From Cytophaga sp. FL35 (GTDB lineage: Bacteria > Bacteroidota > Bacteroidia > Flavobacteriales > Flavobacteriaceae): DNA of 64,000 nucleotides. The notes under the pieces were generated by a model. That model saw only the letters and a program-made list of their open reading frames with translations. It made no database searches and was not told where the DNA came from. This document shows positions 33,960 through 43,329 of the stretch, in pieces. The stretch is taken from NCBI RefSeq assembly GCF_014349235.1, contig NZ_JACSOH010000005.1, positions 212,042-276,041 on the forward strand, given 5' to 3'. The position numbers and the translations under genes were made by a program. Each line of letters starts with the position of its first letter. Positions within the stretch are counted from its first letter, which is position 1.

Positions 33960-35416
33960 TTTTGGTCGTTTACATTAATCATGTTCATCCATTTATAAAA
34001 TTTCTCCAATAAATCTTCTGATTCTTGGCTCGTTTCCACGGTCGTCTTTTTTACCATGATAGTTATTTCATTCAAATCTGTGAACATCCCTATTGAAAGT
34101 CCGGCTAAAAAAGCCGCACCTTGTGCTGAAATATCGTGATTTTCCTGAATATTAATTTGGGAGTTAACTATGCGGGACAAGCTTTGTTTTACAAAACGAT
34201 TTTTTGATAGTCCACCATGCATCGCAATTTGAGGTACGGCATGGCCAAGATCGCTTTCCATGGCATCAATTACCGCTTTAATTTGAAAACAAATGGATTC
34301 TAAGGTAGCCCCTACAATGTGTTCTTGGGTAGTACCAAATGTCATACCATGAAAACTTGCCTTACGGTTCATTTGCCAAAAAGGGGCCCCTAAACCACTA
34401 AAACCGGGAACTAAAAGCACCTCATTATTATTTGCTACTTTTTGGGCCATAGCTTCGGTTTCCTCGGCTAGTGAGATAATGTTCAAACTTTTCAGCCATT
34501 CAATCATTGAACCGCAGGCCACAATGGCCCCTTCCCAAGCATATGCAACCGTATCGCCCGTGCTCCAGCCTATGGTGCTCAACAATCCGTTGGTAGATGT
34601 TTGTGGTTGGTCGCCAATATGCATCAACATAGAGCAGCCCGTGCCCAAGGTCATTTTGGTATCGCCTTTGCCCAAACAAGCTTCACCGAACATGGCCGCA
34701 TGCGAATCTCCGATCATGGCCGAAACAGGAACGGACACATCTAATAGTCCAAATAGATCGGTATTTCCGTAAGATGCTGAAGACGGTTTTATCGAAGGAA
34801 ATTTCAAGGATTTAAGCTGCCATTTTTCCAGTATTTCGGTATCCCAATCCAAGTCATTGATATTGAAAAACAAGGTTCTTGAAGCATTGGTATGGTCGGT
34901 TAAATACTGGTTTCCATCCGTTAGATTATACAACAACCAAGTATCTACCGTACCAAAATGGATTTCACCATTGGCGATTTGTGCCGCGACTTCGGGCTCG
35001 TTTTCCAAAATCCAAAGCAGCTTGCTTCCTGAAAAATAGGGGTCAATTAATAAGCCTGTTTTTTCTTTTACCCAAGGCTCTTGGTCTTTAATGGTTTCGC
35101 AAAGTGCGGTAGAACGCTTACACGCCCAAACAACCGCAGGATAAATGGGTTTTCCCTCCTTATCGAACAACACGAAGGTTTCACGTTGGTTGCTAATACC
35201 TATGGATGCTATGTTTTCAAAAGGAATATCTTGTAGGACCAATGTACAGGCTTGCTTTACACTTTCAAGAATATCGAAAGGATTTTGCTCCACGCGACCA
35301 TCGGGATAGTAATTGGTATGCAAATCGGCCACCGCCTTTTTGACCACTTTTCCTGCTTCATCGAACAAAAGTGCCTTGGTGCTACTGGTACCTTGGTCTA
35401 TTGCTAAAATGTACAT
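33956..35416 (-). CDS. FGGY-family carbohydrate kinase
   Basis: 486 residues. The FGGY N-domain opens YILAIDQGTSSTKALLFDEAG, a glycerol-kinase-like phosphate loop, followed by IASIGISNQRETFVLFDKEG and ILWILENEPEV. The C-domain has MTLGTGCSMLMHIG, YAWEGAIVACGSMIEWLK, VPGFSGLGAPFW and HGGLSKNRFVKQSLSRI. Family members phosphorylate glycerol, xylulose, ribulose, fuculose or apulose. Here the isomerase and split transketolase in the operon suggest the substrate is a ketose made by the isomerase rather than glycerol. It lies 1 nt after the permease gene and overlaps the DUF1593 gene by 4 nt, showing tight coupling. Confidence 0.88.
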   Translation of the reverse strand: MYILAIDQGTSSTKALLFDEAGKVVKKAVADLHTNYYPDGRVEQNPFDILESVKQACTLVLQDIPFENIASIGISNQRETFVLFDKEGKPIYPAVVWACKRSTALCETIKDQEPWVKEKTGLLIDPYFSGSKLLWILENEPEVAAQIANGEIHFGTVDTWLLYNLTDGNQYLTDHTNASRTLFFNINDLDWDTEILEKWQLKSLKFPSIKPSSASYGNTDLFGLLDVSVPVSAMIGDSHAAMFGEACLGKGDTKMTLGTGCSMLMHIGDQPQTSTNGLLSTIGWSTGDTVAYAWEGAIVACGSMIEWLKSLNIISLAEETEAMAQKVANNNEVLLVPGFSGLGAPFWQMNRKASFHGMTFGTTQEHIVGATLESICFQIKAVIDAMESDLGHAVPQIAMHGGLSKNRFVKQSLSRIVNSQINIQENHDISAQGAAFLAGLSIGMFTDLNEITIMVKKTTVETSQESEDLLEKFYKWMNMINVNDQK

Positions 35417-35417
35417 T

Positions 35418-36386
35418 TTACTCCTTGTTGGTTTTATCCATAATCACGGCCAATAAAATCACCGCTCCTTTTACTACTTGTTGCCAAAACGGACTCACAT
35501 TTAGCAATACCAATCCGTTGTTGAGCACCCCAATGATCACGGCACCCAAAACCGTACCCCAAATGCTGCCTTTGCCACCGCTTAATGATGTACCACCAAT
35601 TACTACGGCGGCAATGGCGTCCAATTCATAACTAAGACCCGCGTTGGGTTGGGCGCTATCCAAACGTGAAGTGACCATAAGACCGCCCAGAGCAGCAGTT
35701 ATGCCTGAAATGGTATACACAATCATCTTTACCCGTTTGGTATTGATACCGGATAAATGGGCCGCATTTTCATTTCCACCTATGGCATAAATATACCTGC
35801 CTAGGGGAGTTTTGTTGGTGATGAATACCGCTATAAGAACCACAACAAGTGTTATCCACACCGGAAAAGGTACGCCAAGGAACCACCCCGTACCTATATA
35901 CCCAAATTTTTCTCCCAAACCGTTGATGGGAAAACCTTCTGTGTACAACATAGTAAAACCGCGTGCCATGGTAAGCATTGCCAAGGTAACCACAAAAGCT
36001 GGGGCCTTGAAACGGGTAATGGTAAGGCCATTGAACCACCCTAGGAAACCACCAACTGCAAGTGCTCCCAAAATACCACCTAAAAGGGTAAAACCAATAT
36101 TGATATTTTGCGAAGGTAGGTCGATACCAAATTTTAACAACCCCGCGCCAATTGCACCGGCAAATGCCAAGATAGAACCCACGGATAAATCGATACCACG
36201 GGTCAAAATTACTAAGGTCATTCCCACCGAAATGCAGATATTTACCGAAATCTGCCTAAGGATATTCCAGCCGTTATTTACCGTCAAAAACTTATCGGAA
36301 AGTAGACTAATGGCCAAACACATGATAAGTAAGGCGATGAGGGGCCGTAGATTGTTCAGTTTTTGGTTGGTTGCTGTTGCTATCAT
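35418..36386 (-). CDS. Ribose-type ABC transporter permease
   Basis: 322 residues, all membrane, with the RbsC/BPD_transp_2 landmarks: ISVNICISVGMTLVILTRGIDLSVGSILAFAGAIGAG, FVVTLAMLTMARGFTMLYTEG, YAIGGNENAAHLSGINTKRVKMIVYTISG, AVVIGGTSLSGGKGSIWGTVLGAVIIGVLNNGL and a C-terminal helix. About eight to ten helices. It forms the channel with the double ATPase (1-nt overlap with that gene). Ribose-type importers are uncommon in Bacteroidota, which mostly use SusCD with symporters, so its presence marks a special substrate. Confidence 0.92.
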   Translation of the reverse strand: MIATATNQKLNNLRPLIALLIMCLAISLLSDKFLTVNNGWNILRQISVNICISVGMTLVILTRGIDLSVGSILAFAGAIGAGLLKFGIDLPSQNINIGFTLLGGILGALAVGGFLGWFNGLTITRFKAPAFVVTLAMLTMARGFTMLYTEGFPINGLGEKFGYIGTGWFLGVPFPVWITLVVVLIAVFITNKTPLGRYIYAIGGNENAAHLSGINTKRVKMIVYTISGITAALGGLMVTSRLDSAQPNAGLSYELDAIAAVVIGGTSLSGGKGSIWGTVLGAVIIGVLNNGLVLLNVSPFWQQVVKGAVILLAVIMDKTNKE

Positions 36387-37873
36387 TATGCTATGGCTGC
36401 TTTAAGAATATTCTTGTCATTTGCCTTATCGATGGAAAAATTACCCGTTAAACGGCCTTCACTTAATACCAAAATCCTGTGGCTTACTGCAAGAATTTCA
36501 GGTAGCTCGGAGGATACCATGATGACACCCATTCCTTGGGCGGCCAATTCGTTGATCAGTTTATGAATTTCGCTTTTGGCGTTCACATCAATACCACGCG
36601 TGGGTTCGTCCAAAAGCAGGACCTTGGGATTGGTGCCCAGCCATTTTCCCAAAATCACCTTTTGTTGGTTTCCTCCACTCAAGGTCTTGATCAATTGTTG
36701 GTCCGATTCCGTTTTGATTTTAAGCTCATCAATGTATTTTTTGGATACGGTCTTTTCTTTATTTTCTTGTAGTACTCCTAACTTACAGAGTTGTTCCAAT
36801 ACGGTGATACTTATATTTTTCCGCACGTTTAAATCGGGAACTATACCATCTCTTTTTCGGTCTTCGGTCACCAATGCCAAGCCTGCTTTTATAGCCTTTT
36901 GGGGCGAATTAAACCTTTGTTTTTGCCCATCAATTATCAAATTGCCCATAACCGCTTTGGGGTGAAGCCCAAATAACGTCTCCAATAACTCCGTTCGACC
37001 AGCACCCATCAACCCAAAAACGCCTAAAATTTCTCCTTTTTTCAAGGCGAAAGAAATTCCCTCCGGGGTATCATACCTCGGAATTTTAAGGTTATCTACC
37101 TCGAGTAAATTGGCATTCGTATTTTTGGGAATATGGGTATTGTGGCGGTGCAGTTTTACCTCTCGCCCGGCCATCATTTGTATTAATTCATTTTCAGAAA
37201 CCTCTGTGATTGGTCCTTCGCCAATAAATTCACCGTCCCGTAACACCACATAATCATCGCAGATGGTAAAAATCTCGTTCATCTTATGTGAAATGTAGGC
37301 TATGGCCGTGCCTTCCTTTTTCAATTCTTCTATAATACCGAATAAAATATTGGCTTCGGTATCGGTAATGGCCGATGTGGGCTCATCCATAATCAGAACC
37401 TTGGTATCCAACAACAATGCTTTCGCTATCTCTAATAATTGTTGCTCCCCCACTTTTAGGTTCTCGACTTTGGTCTTAGGGTCAACCTCCAACTTAACCT
37501 TGGCCAATAGTTCTTTAGCCTTACGCTTCATTTGCGTGTCATCGAGAATTCCCAATTTGTTTTTGAGTTCCCTGCCCAAAAAAATGTTCTCCGTAACACT
37601 CAGATACGGAAATAAATTTAGTTCTTGGTGAATAATGGCAATACCCTTGTCTTGGGCATCACGGGTATTTTTAAATTTTACCGTTTTGCCGTTTATCATC
37701 AATTCGCCTTCATAATCCGTATGAACCCCGCTAAGGATTTTCATTAGTGTGGATTTACCAGCCCCGTTTTCGCCAATAATACCTGTTACCCTGCCCGCTT
37801 TTAGGTGTAACTGAACTTCGTTTAAGGCTGTTATACCTGTAAAACGTTTAGTTATATTTTTGGCCTCTAACAT
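36386..37873 (-). CDS. Ribose-type sugar ABC transporter ATPase (double domain)
   Basis: 495 residues with two fused ATPase domains. First: Walker A GENGAGKSTLMK (~34-45), signature-like LKVGEQQLLEIAKALL, Walker B VLIMDEPTSAI, H-loop YISHKM. Second: degenerate P-loop GLMGAGRTELLETLFG, signature LSGGNQQKVILGKWL, Walker B VLLLDEPTRGIDV. One regular and one degenerate site is the normal state for RbsA/XylG/MglA. It starts at the base after the DUF2291 stop codon and overlaps the permease gene by one base. Confidence 0.94.
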   Translation of the reverse strand: MLEAKNITKRFTGITALNEVQLHLKAGRVTGIIGENGAGKSTLMKILSGVHTDYEGELMINGKTVKFKNTRDAQDKGIAIIHQELNLFPYLSVTENIFLGRELKNKLGILDDTQMKRKAKELLAKVKLEVDPKTKVENLKVGEQQLLEIAKALLLDTKVLIMDEPTSAITDTEANILFGIIEELKKEGTAIAYISHKMNEIFTICDDYVVLRDGEFIGEGPITEVSENELIQMMAGREVKLHRHNTHIPKNTNANLLEVDNLKIPRYDTPEGISFALKKGEILGVFGLMGAGRTELLETLFGLHPKAVMGNLIIDGQKQRFNSPQKAIKAGLALVTEDRKRDGIVPDLNVRKNISITVLEQLCKLGVLQENKEKTVSKKYIDELKIKTESDQQLIKTLSGGNQQKVILGKWLGTNPKVLLLDEPTRGIDVNAKSEIHKLINELAAQGMGVIMVSSELPEILAVSHRILVLSEGRLTGNFSIDKANDKNILKAAIA

Positions 37874-38485
37874 TTATTTGTTTTGTAGTTGTACAGGTTG
37901 TACCTCAAAATCGTTTAAAGGTGGAAATTTCCGATTCATTTCTACCGCTCCGATAACCAATACGGAATCGCCCAATTTTACTTTGCTTTTAAAGGGGGGT
38001 AGGATTTCTTGCCTAATAATGTTATTTACCGCATTGGCAATGGCATTTAAATCTGAGGTATTCTGAAATTTTTTATTATCTACCAGCCCCGAAGCATCCC
38101 TTATGGCATTACCGTAAACGAATTCGGTTTGTAAGCGAACATTGATATTCTCAGAAGTGACCAGGACTACCTCATCCTCTGTTATTTCCTTTACAGAGCC
38201 TGACATCCTCACCATAAAATAACCGATGTTACCTACAGCTATGGCATTGGACCATTTATCAAAAGCAACTTCTTCATCAGTTTTTAGTTGTGCGACCAGT
38301 TCTTGTAAAGGGACCGCCTTTTCAAAGGAAGTTGGAAGTACATTGTATACAAAATTCTTGGCATAATTAGTAGCGTCAAAATCTTTGTTGGCTATGTCTA
38401 CCGCATCCATCGGCCTAATTTCTACCGAAAAATAGGCAAGTATAAGAACTACTAATGTCAGCAGTATTTTTTTTGTCAGTTGCAT
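37874..38485 (-). CDS. DUF2291 envelope protein linked to the ABC transporter
   Basis: 203 residues with one N-terminal membrane helix (KKILLTLVVLILAYFSVEI) and a periplasmic remainder. FDATNYAKNFVYNVLPTSFEKAVPLQELVAQLKTD is the recognisable DUF2291 region, and KVKLGDSVLVIGAVEMNRKFPPLNDFEVQPVQL reads like an OB/beta domain. DUF2291 proteins are repeatedly found beside ribose-type ABC transporters; their role is unknown and may be assembly or substrate handling at the membrane. The gene lies between the binding protein gene (41 nt before) and the ATPase gene (adjacent). Confidence 0.8.
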   Translation of the reverse strand: MQLTKKILLTLVVLILAYFSVEIRPMDAVDIANKDFDATNYAKNFVYNVLPTSFEKAVPLQELVAQLKTDEEVAFDKWSNAIAVGNIGYFMVRMSGSVKEITEDEVVLVTSENINVRLQTEFVYGNAIRDASGLVDNKKFQNTSDLNAIANAVNNIIRQEILPPFKSKVKLGDSVLVIGAVEMNRKFPPLNDFEVQPVQLQNK

Positions 38486-38526
38486 TCGTCCGTTTTTAAA
38501 GCTACCATATGATTTCGTTCAGATTA

Positions 38527-39471
38527 TTATTCGCCATAAGCGGCGTAATTGGCCACGTTTTTTGATGTAACCAGTTCTACCGCGACCGGAATTTTTTGGG
38601 CGAAATCACGCTTGCCCTTAATGTACTCATCGGCATAAATGGCGGCTCGTTCTGCCATAACGTTTGGAAACTGCATTCCTGTGGCCGCTATTTTACCTTC
38701 TTGTATGGCACCCACCACATCATCGGCGCCATCAAAACCAAAAACTTTTACCGAGTCTGCCATACCTGCGCCAATCAAAGCTTGATATGCGCCCATGGCC
38801 ATGGCGTCGTTACCGCAGAAAACCCCTTGAATATCAGGATTAGCCTGTAGGATACTTTCCATTACTTCCAAAGCCTTGTTCCGGTCAAAATCTGCATTTT
38901 GCTGCGCCACCATTTTTAAATCGGGATAATTGTCCACCACGGAATGAAACCCGTTGGAACGCGCCCACGTGTTATTATCCCCTACCAGACCCAATAGTTC
39001 TACGTAATTGCCTTTTTTGTTCAATTGTTGTGCGAAGTAGGCGCCCACTGCGACACTACCCGAATAACTGTCCGAGAGAATTTGAGAGGTAGCTGCATCC
39101 AACGAATTGATTTCCCTGTCCATACAGAACACGGGAATGCCCACTTCTTTTGCTTTTTTTACATTAACAATGCTACCATCGGCATCAGTCGGGTTGAACA
39201 GAATCGCATCAAAACCCGACACGATAACATTATCAAAATGGTCTGCTTCCAAGGCCGTGTTATTTTGAGAATCAAATATTTTAGCCTCATAACCCAATTC
39301 CTCCGCTTTAGCAGCGGCTCGTTCGCCCAAGAAAACAAACCAAGGGTTGTTCAAGGTTGAAATAATAACCGCCATCTTCTTTTTTCCTTGGGCGTCCGTT
39401 GTTTTATTCTCCCCACAGGAAATCAAAATGCATAAACACAAGCAAGCTAAGAGTAGGTTTTTGGTTCCCAT
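38527..39471 (-). CDS. Ribose-type periplasmic sugar-binding lipoprotein
   Basis: 314 residues. The signal peptide ends [12 protein letters not shown] (Cys19), so the protein is lipid-anchored. The type I periplasmic-binding fold is clear: [107 protein letters not shown] and [27 protein letters not shown]. These resemble RbsB, with pentose-type ligands likely (NPTDADG and DREIN lie in the sugar site). It starts 1 nt after the DUF1593 gene before it. Its ligand would identify the substrate of the whole operon. Confidence 0.92.
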   Translation of the reverse strand: MGTKNLLLACLCLCILISCGENKTTDAQGKKKMAVIISTLNNPWFVFLGERAAAKAEELGYEAKIFDSQNNTALEADHFDNVIVSGFDAILFNPTDADGSIVNVKKAKEVGIPVFCMDREINSLDAATSQILSDSYSGSVAVGAYFAQQLNKKGNYVELLGLVGDNNTWARSNGFHSVVDNYPDLKMVAQQNADFDRNKALEVMESILQANPDIQGVFCGNDAMAMGAYQALIGAGMADSVKVFGFDGADDVVGAIQEGKIAATGMQFPNVMAERAAIYADEYIKGKRDFAQKIPVAVELVTSKNVANYAAYGE

Positions 39472-39472
39472 A

Positions 39473-40918
39473 TTATTTAGGAATTACATTGACGATTACC
39501 CTTTGATATCTAGTTAAACTGGGGCTTCCGGAATCAGTTACCCGAAGAATAAAATGGATGGTCCCCACCTTATCTGTGGTAGGAGCTGTAAAGCTAACGG
39601 AGTGGGTGTTCGCATTTTTAAGTTCTATGGAATTGCGACGGCCAATATTGAGTGTACCTACTTCCTTATATGCTATCCATTCATAGGATAATTCATCGCC
39701 ATCAGGGTCGGTAGAAGCTTGTCCGCTTAGCGTTACGGTATCCCCGGAACGTACCAATAGTTCATTTTCATGATTTAACTTGGCTACCGGAGGATGATTG
39801 GCATCTGAGTACTTTGAAGTATTGCTCCAGTCTATACGTGCGGCAAAATCATGTTGATAAGCCTCTCTCCATCTCCAAATGGTAGCGTGGTTACTTGTGT
39901 GTGTCATTTGGGTATGTTCACTGTATACTTCGTCTTGGGCATTGGTCCAAATTGGCCTTAACTCAGGTTCGTACATATATTTTTTATATTGGGGAATATA
40001 CAGTTCGTATCTACCTCCCCAACTTCCATAATTTGGGTTTTCTGGACTACTAAGGCCATTATTGACCAAACCGAGAAAAGAAGGTGTGTCACCTTCCATC
40101 AAATATTCCGTATGCGGATGCTCCGCCCCTAAAGGACCATGGTCTTTGCGTATATGCTCATCTAACCAAGGGTTATCTACGATCGTAAAATCCGGGCCGT
40201 TGAACCTACCATGAAATTTATCTCCGGAAATGCCGCTCCAAGTGGCGTAATGGTATTGGCCACCACCGTTTTCCTCATAACCGGGGCTTACTACATAAAA
40301 GATGCCGGGAAATGTATTTCTGATCCACGGACCGGAATCGTCTTGATCGGAAATGGTATAGACCCGCATTTTTTTAATAATTTCATTTAATTCCGATAAA
40401 CTTTTGGTCCTCCTCATTTTCCAAAGTGCCTGTGCTAGGACATTGGCACCTCCCCATGCTTGGATATAAACTGGGCGGTCATCATCTTTTTCCAATACTT
40501 TAATAAGCCATTCCGAACCTTCTGAATCCTGACCTTCGCCAACACCGGTCATTCCAAATTTGGGGACCCCAATTTTTATAATACTCTTAAGATGTTCATA
40601 CGTTGGATAGCCTTGCTCGTGAACCATAAGGTTTTCACGTACTTTGCCATAGGCATCCACAATTTCATGAATTCGCCATTCTGCTGTCTTATCACGTTGC
40701 CAGCAAGAAGTAGTGGCCACTATACCTTCAATATCCCACATATTACTATAGGTAAGGAAGCGAACCAAGGATTGGGCATCATCAGGTTCATTTTCAATAT
40801 CCGTTAGAACAAATACGCGGGGCTTTTCAGTAAAATATTGAGCGGACATGCCCAAGGTTAGGAAGCCAAAAATGGGTAGAAGTATTCGATGGAATTTTCT
40901 GGTGGTTATAGGACTCAT
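39473..40918 (-). CDS. Exported DUF1593 (nucleoside-hydrolase-like) protein, tandem copy 2
   Basis: 481 residues from the ATG at 40918; a TTG 30 nt earlier lies inside the preceding gene. The signal peptide ([15 protein letters not shown]) indicates export. The metal-binding loop is [22 protein letters not shown], then [60 protein letters not shown] and [14 protein letters not shown]. The C-terminal Ig-like domain ([18 protein letters not shown]...[16 protein letters not shown]) has the [19 protein letters not shown] motif. It is closely similar along its whole length to the copy encoded just before it (10-nt gap), a clear tandem duplication. Activity unknown; see the operon finding. Confidence 0.84.
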   Translation of the reverse strand: MSPITTRKFHRILLPIFGFLTLGMSAQYFTEKPRVFVLTDIENEPDDAQSLVRFLTYSNMWDIEGIVATTSCWQRDKTAEWRIHEIVDAYGKVRENLMVHEQGYPTYEHLKSIIKIGVPKFGMTGVGEGQDSEGSEWLIKVLEKDDDRPVYIQAWGGANVLAQALWKMRRTKSLSELNEIIKKMRVYTISDQDDSGPWIRNTFPGIFYVVSPGYEENGGGQYHYATWSGISGDKFHGRFNGPDFTIVDNPWLDEHIRKDHGPLGAEHPHTEYLMEGDTPSFLGLVNNGLSSPENPNYGSWGGRYELYIPQYKKYMYEPELRPIWTNAQDEVYSEHTQMTHTSNHATIWRWREAYQHDFAARIDWSNTSKYSDANHPPVAKLNHENELLVRSGDTVTLSGQASTDPDGDELSYEWIAYKEVGTLNIGRRNSIELKNANTHSVSFTAPTTDKVGTIHFILRVTDSGSPSLTRYQRVIVNVIPK

Positions 40919-40928
40919 TGTTGCTGAT

Positions 40929-42344
40929 TTAAGGAGTAATGGTAACAATTACCCGTTGATATCTAGTGATGGGAGGATTACCCTTGTCCATCACTTTTAC
41001 TATAAAATGTGCTGTTTCTTTTTTTGAAACCTTGGGTGCCTTTACTTGTACCTCGTGAACATTTTCTGCACCCATTTCAATGGTTTTATGATAGGAACCT
41101 ACCTCAGGATAGTGAAACCATAAAAAACTAAGGTTGTCACCGTCAGGGTCGTAGGAATTGAATGCATCAAGACTAAAGGTAGTACCGGATTTTACAGTAA
41201 ATTCCTCTGGATGTCCTAATACCACAACAGGTGGATGGTTTGCCTCGTCAACGGACATATAACACCAGTCCATACGTGCGGCAAAATCATTTTGAAAATC
41301 ATCACGCCATCGCCATAACGTTTCTTTGTACCCCGTAAAAGTGATGGTGTCCCTGCCAAAAGAGCGACCATATTCTTTTTTAATGTAGGGAGTGTAGGTA
41401 TCAATGGCATTGGTCCAAATAGGTCTACTCTCGGGACCTATTTCAACTATGGAACCTCCTTTTTTGGTTTTTGAAAAATCTGGTTTGTACAGTTCGTAGC
41501 GTCCGCCCCAGCCACCCCATTCCGGGTGTTCAGCAGCGTTAAGACCGTTTGGAATCAATCCAAGAAAAGCTGGGGTGTCACCTTCAACGCCCCAAGCTAC
41601 ATCAGGATAAAGGGCTCCTAATGGACCATGGTCTTGCTGAATATTCTCTGCCAACCAACTGTTGGAAATTTCGCTATTGTCATTACCTTTTACCGCATTG
41701 TTGATACCTGTCCAAGTGGCACTCCCATAATCGTCCCCGGGTGAAACAATGTAAAAAAGGTCAGGAAAATTGGTTCGCATCCAAAGACCACTATCATCCT
41801 GATCGGAAATGGTATACACCCGTAGTTTTTGAATCAATTTTTTTGTTTGTGCCGGTGTTCTGGTTTCCCGGATTTTGAACAGGGCCTGCGCCAGGGTATT
41901 GGCACCGCCCCAAATGGATATCCATAGCGGACGATTGTCCTTTTTTTCCAATTCCTGAATAATCCAATCAGAACCTTCTGAATCTTGACCCTTGCCAACA
42001 CCCGTCATACCATATTTGGGCAATCCGGATTTTACCAATTGGTGCAAATACTCCGAAGTTGGATAGCCTTTCTCATGTAGTTCTAAATTTGGTTGCACCT
42101 TACCGTACGCTTCTATCAGTATTTTTATGGATTCCGGTTCAACACTGTCTTGTTTCCAACATGAGGTGGTGGCCACTAGTCCTTTTAATTCAATTTGGTT
42201 GGCATACAAAAACAAGCGAACAAAGGATTGGGTATCATCCGGGTCTGCTTCAATATCCGATAAAATGATGACACGGTCTTTCTGGGCAATGACCTGCGCA
42301 ATTAGCACGAAGAAAAAAGCAATAAAGAGCATTCTATTTCTCAT
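40929..42344 (-). CDS. Exported DUF1593 (nucleoside-hydrolase-like) protein, tandem copy 1
   Basis: 471 residues with a signal peptide (MLFIAFFFVLIAQVIAQ). The aspartate loop is RVIILSDIEADPDDTQSFVRLF; GLVATTSCWKQD, EKGYPTSEYLHQLV, KYGMTGVGKGQDSEGSDW, ISIWGGANTLAQALFKI and [15 protein letters not shown] match the following paralogue nearly motif for motif. The C-terminal domain contains SYDPDGDNLSFLW and ends RYQRVIVTITP. It follows the transketolase genes with a 4-nt overlap and is therefore part of the same transcript. Having two near copies suggests two related glycosides or dosage, not redundancy by chance. Confidence 0.84.
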   Translation of the reverse strand: MRNRMLFIAFFFVLIAQVIAQKDRVIILSDIEADPDDTQSFVRLFLYANQIELKGLVATTSCWKQDSVEPESIKILIEAYGKVQPNLELHEKGYPTSEYLHQLVKSGLPKYGMTGVGKGQDSEGSDWIIQELEKKDNRPLWISIWGGANTLAQALFKIRETRTPAQTKKLIQKLRVYTISDQDDSGLWMRTNFPDLFYIVSPGDDYGSATWTGINNAVKGNDNSEISNSWLAENIQQDHGPLGALYPDVAWGVEGDTPAFLGLIPNGLNAAEHPEWGGWGGRYELYKPDFSKTKKGGSIVEIGPESRPIWTNAIDTYTPYIKKEYGRSFGRDTITFTGYKETLWRWRDDFQNDFAARMDWCYMSVDEANHPPVVVLGHPEEFTVKSGTTFSLDAFNSYDPDGDNLSFLWFHYPEVGSYHKTIEMGAENVHEVQVKAPKVSKKETAHFIVKVMDKGNPPITRYQRVIVTITP

Positions 42345-43327
42345 CGGTTTGATTTTGTTGTATCCAATAAATCCAAAGCCATATTTGAAAGACCTTCCTT
42401 AGAAATTCCGTAATGTTCAAAAATGTTTATTTGAGAACCGGTAACCGTATATTCATCGGGTATACCCACGATTTTAAATGGATTGCGAAAGCCATGCTGA
42501 AATAGGAAGGAAGCACATGCTTCACCCAAACCACCATTGACCATATGCTCTTCTACTGTTATTATAGGATTGCCATCGGCTGCTAATCGTTCTATAAGGT
42601 TTATATCCAAGGGTTTTATGGTGTGCATACTTACAACTGACGCCCTAACACCATGTTCCTCTTCCAAAAATTGGGCAGCTGACCAAGCGGGATATACGGT
42701 TTCACCGGTAGCTATAAAAGTCAGGTCATTACCGGAACGAATTGTCCTACCTTTTCCAAATTCAAAGTTTTGGTTGTCCTCACCTAAAAAGGGCATTGCC
42801 TTTTTTCCAAAGCGTAAATATAAGGGCTTATCAAAATCAATGGCCTTGCGTACTGCTTGCTCCGTTTCAAAATTATCTGCCGGAGCAACAATGGTCAGGT
42901 TGTTAATGGCGCGTAAGGCCGCAAAATCATGTAAACTATGATGGGTAGTACCCAAAGCTCCATAGCTGACCCCGGCACTGATACCCACAAGTTTCACTGG
43001 ATTATCGGAATAACAGATATCATTTTTTATTTGCTCCAAAGCCCTTGCGCTTAAAAAACACGCCGGAGATACGGCAAATGCTTTTTTACCTGCCGAAGCA
43101 AGGCCCGCGGCTACACCTACCAAATTCTGCTCGGCAATGCCTACTTCCACTATTTGGTGGGGGAATTTTTGCGCAAAGGGGACCAGTTTGCCGGATCCCC
43201 TTGAATCGCTAGTGGTTACCAGAATATCTCGGTCATTTTGCGCAAGTTCTTGTAAAGTTTCCGAAAAAACAATTTGATTGGGCTGGCCCATTTTTAAATC
43301 GCGCTCCTCAATTTTATCTAGTTCCAT
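42341..43327 (-). CDS. Transketolase, C-terminal subunit
   Basis: 328 residues from the ATG at 43327, which lies 2 nt after the stop codon of the N-terminal subunit gene; longer in-frame extension would run into that gene. It contains the pyrimidine-binding domain with the catalytic glutamate (IVEVGIAEQNLVGVAAGLA), SYGALGTTHHSLHDFAALRAI, TIVAPADNFETEQAVRKAI and the C-terminal transketolase domain (VVSMHTIKPLDINLIERLA, VEEHMVNGGLGEACASFLF). Split transketolases of this kind are common for special-purpose enzymes, including the apulose-4-phosphate transketolase. It works as a heteromer with the subunit encoded just upstream. Confidence 0.9.
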   Translation of the reverse strand: MELDKIEERDLKMGQPNQIVFSETLQELAQNDRDILVTTSDSRGSGKLVPFAQKFPHQIVEVGIAEQNLVGVAAGLASAGKKAFAVSPACFLSARALEQIKNDICYSDNPVKLVGISAGVSYGALGTTHHSLHDFAALRAINNLTIVAPADNFETEQAVRKAIDFDKPLYLRFGKKAMPFLGEDNQNFEFGKGRTIRSGNDLTFIATGETVYPAWSAAQFLEEEHGVRASVVSMHTIKPLDINLIERLAADGNPIITVEEHMVNGGLGEACASFLFQHGFRNPFKIVGIPDEYTVTGSQINIFEHYGISKEGLSNMALDLLDTTKSNR

Positions 43328-43329
43328 GG

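Noticed and set aside
35812..36405. 197-codon open frame opposite the ribose-type permease gene
   Set aside because: A mirror of the hydrophobic permease codons; Pro/Lys-rich product without features.
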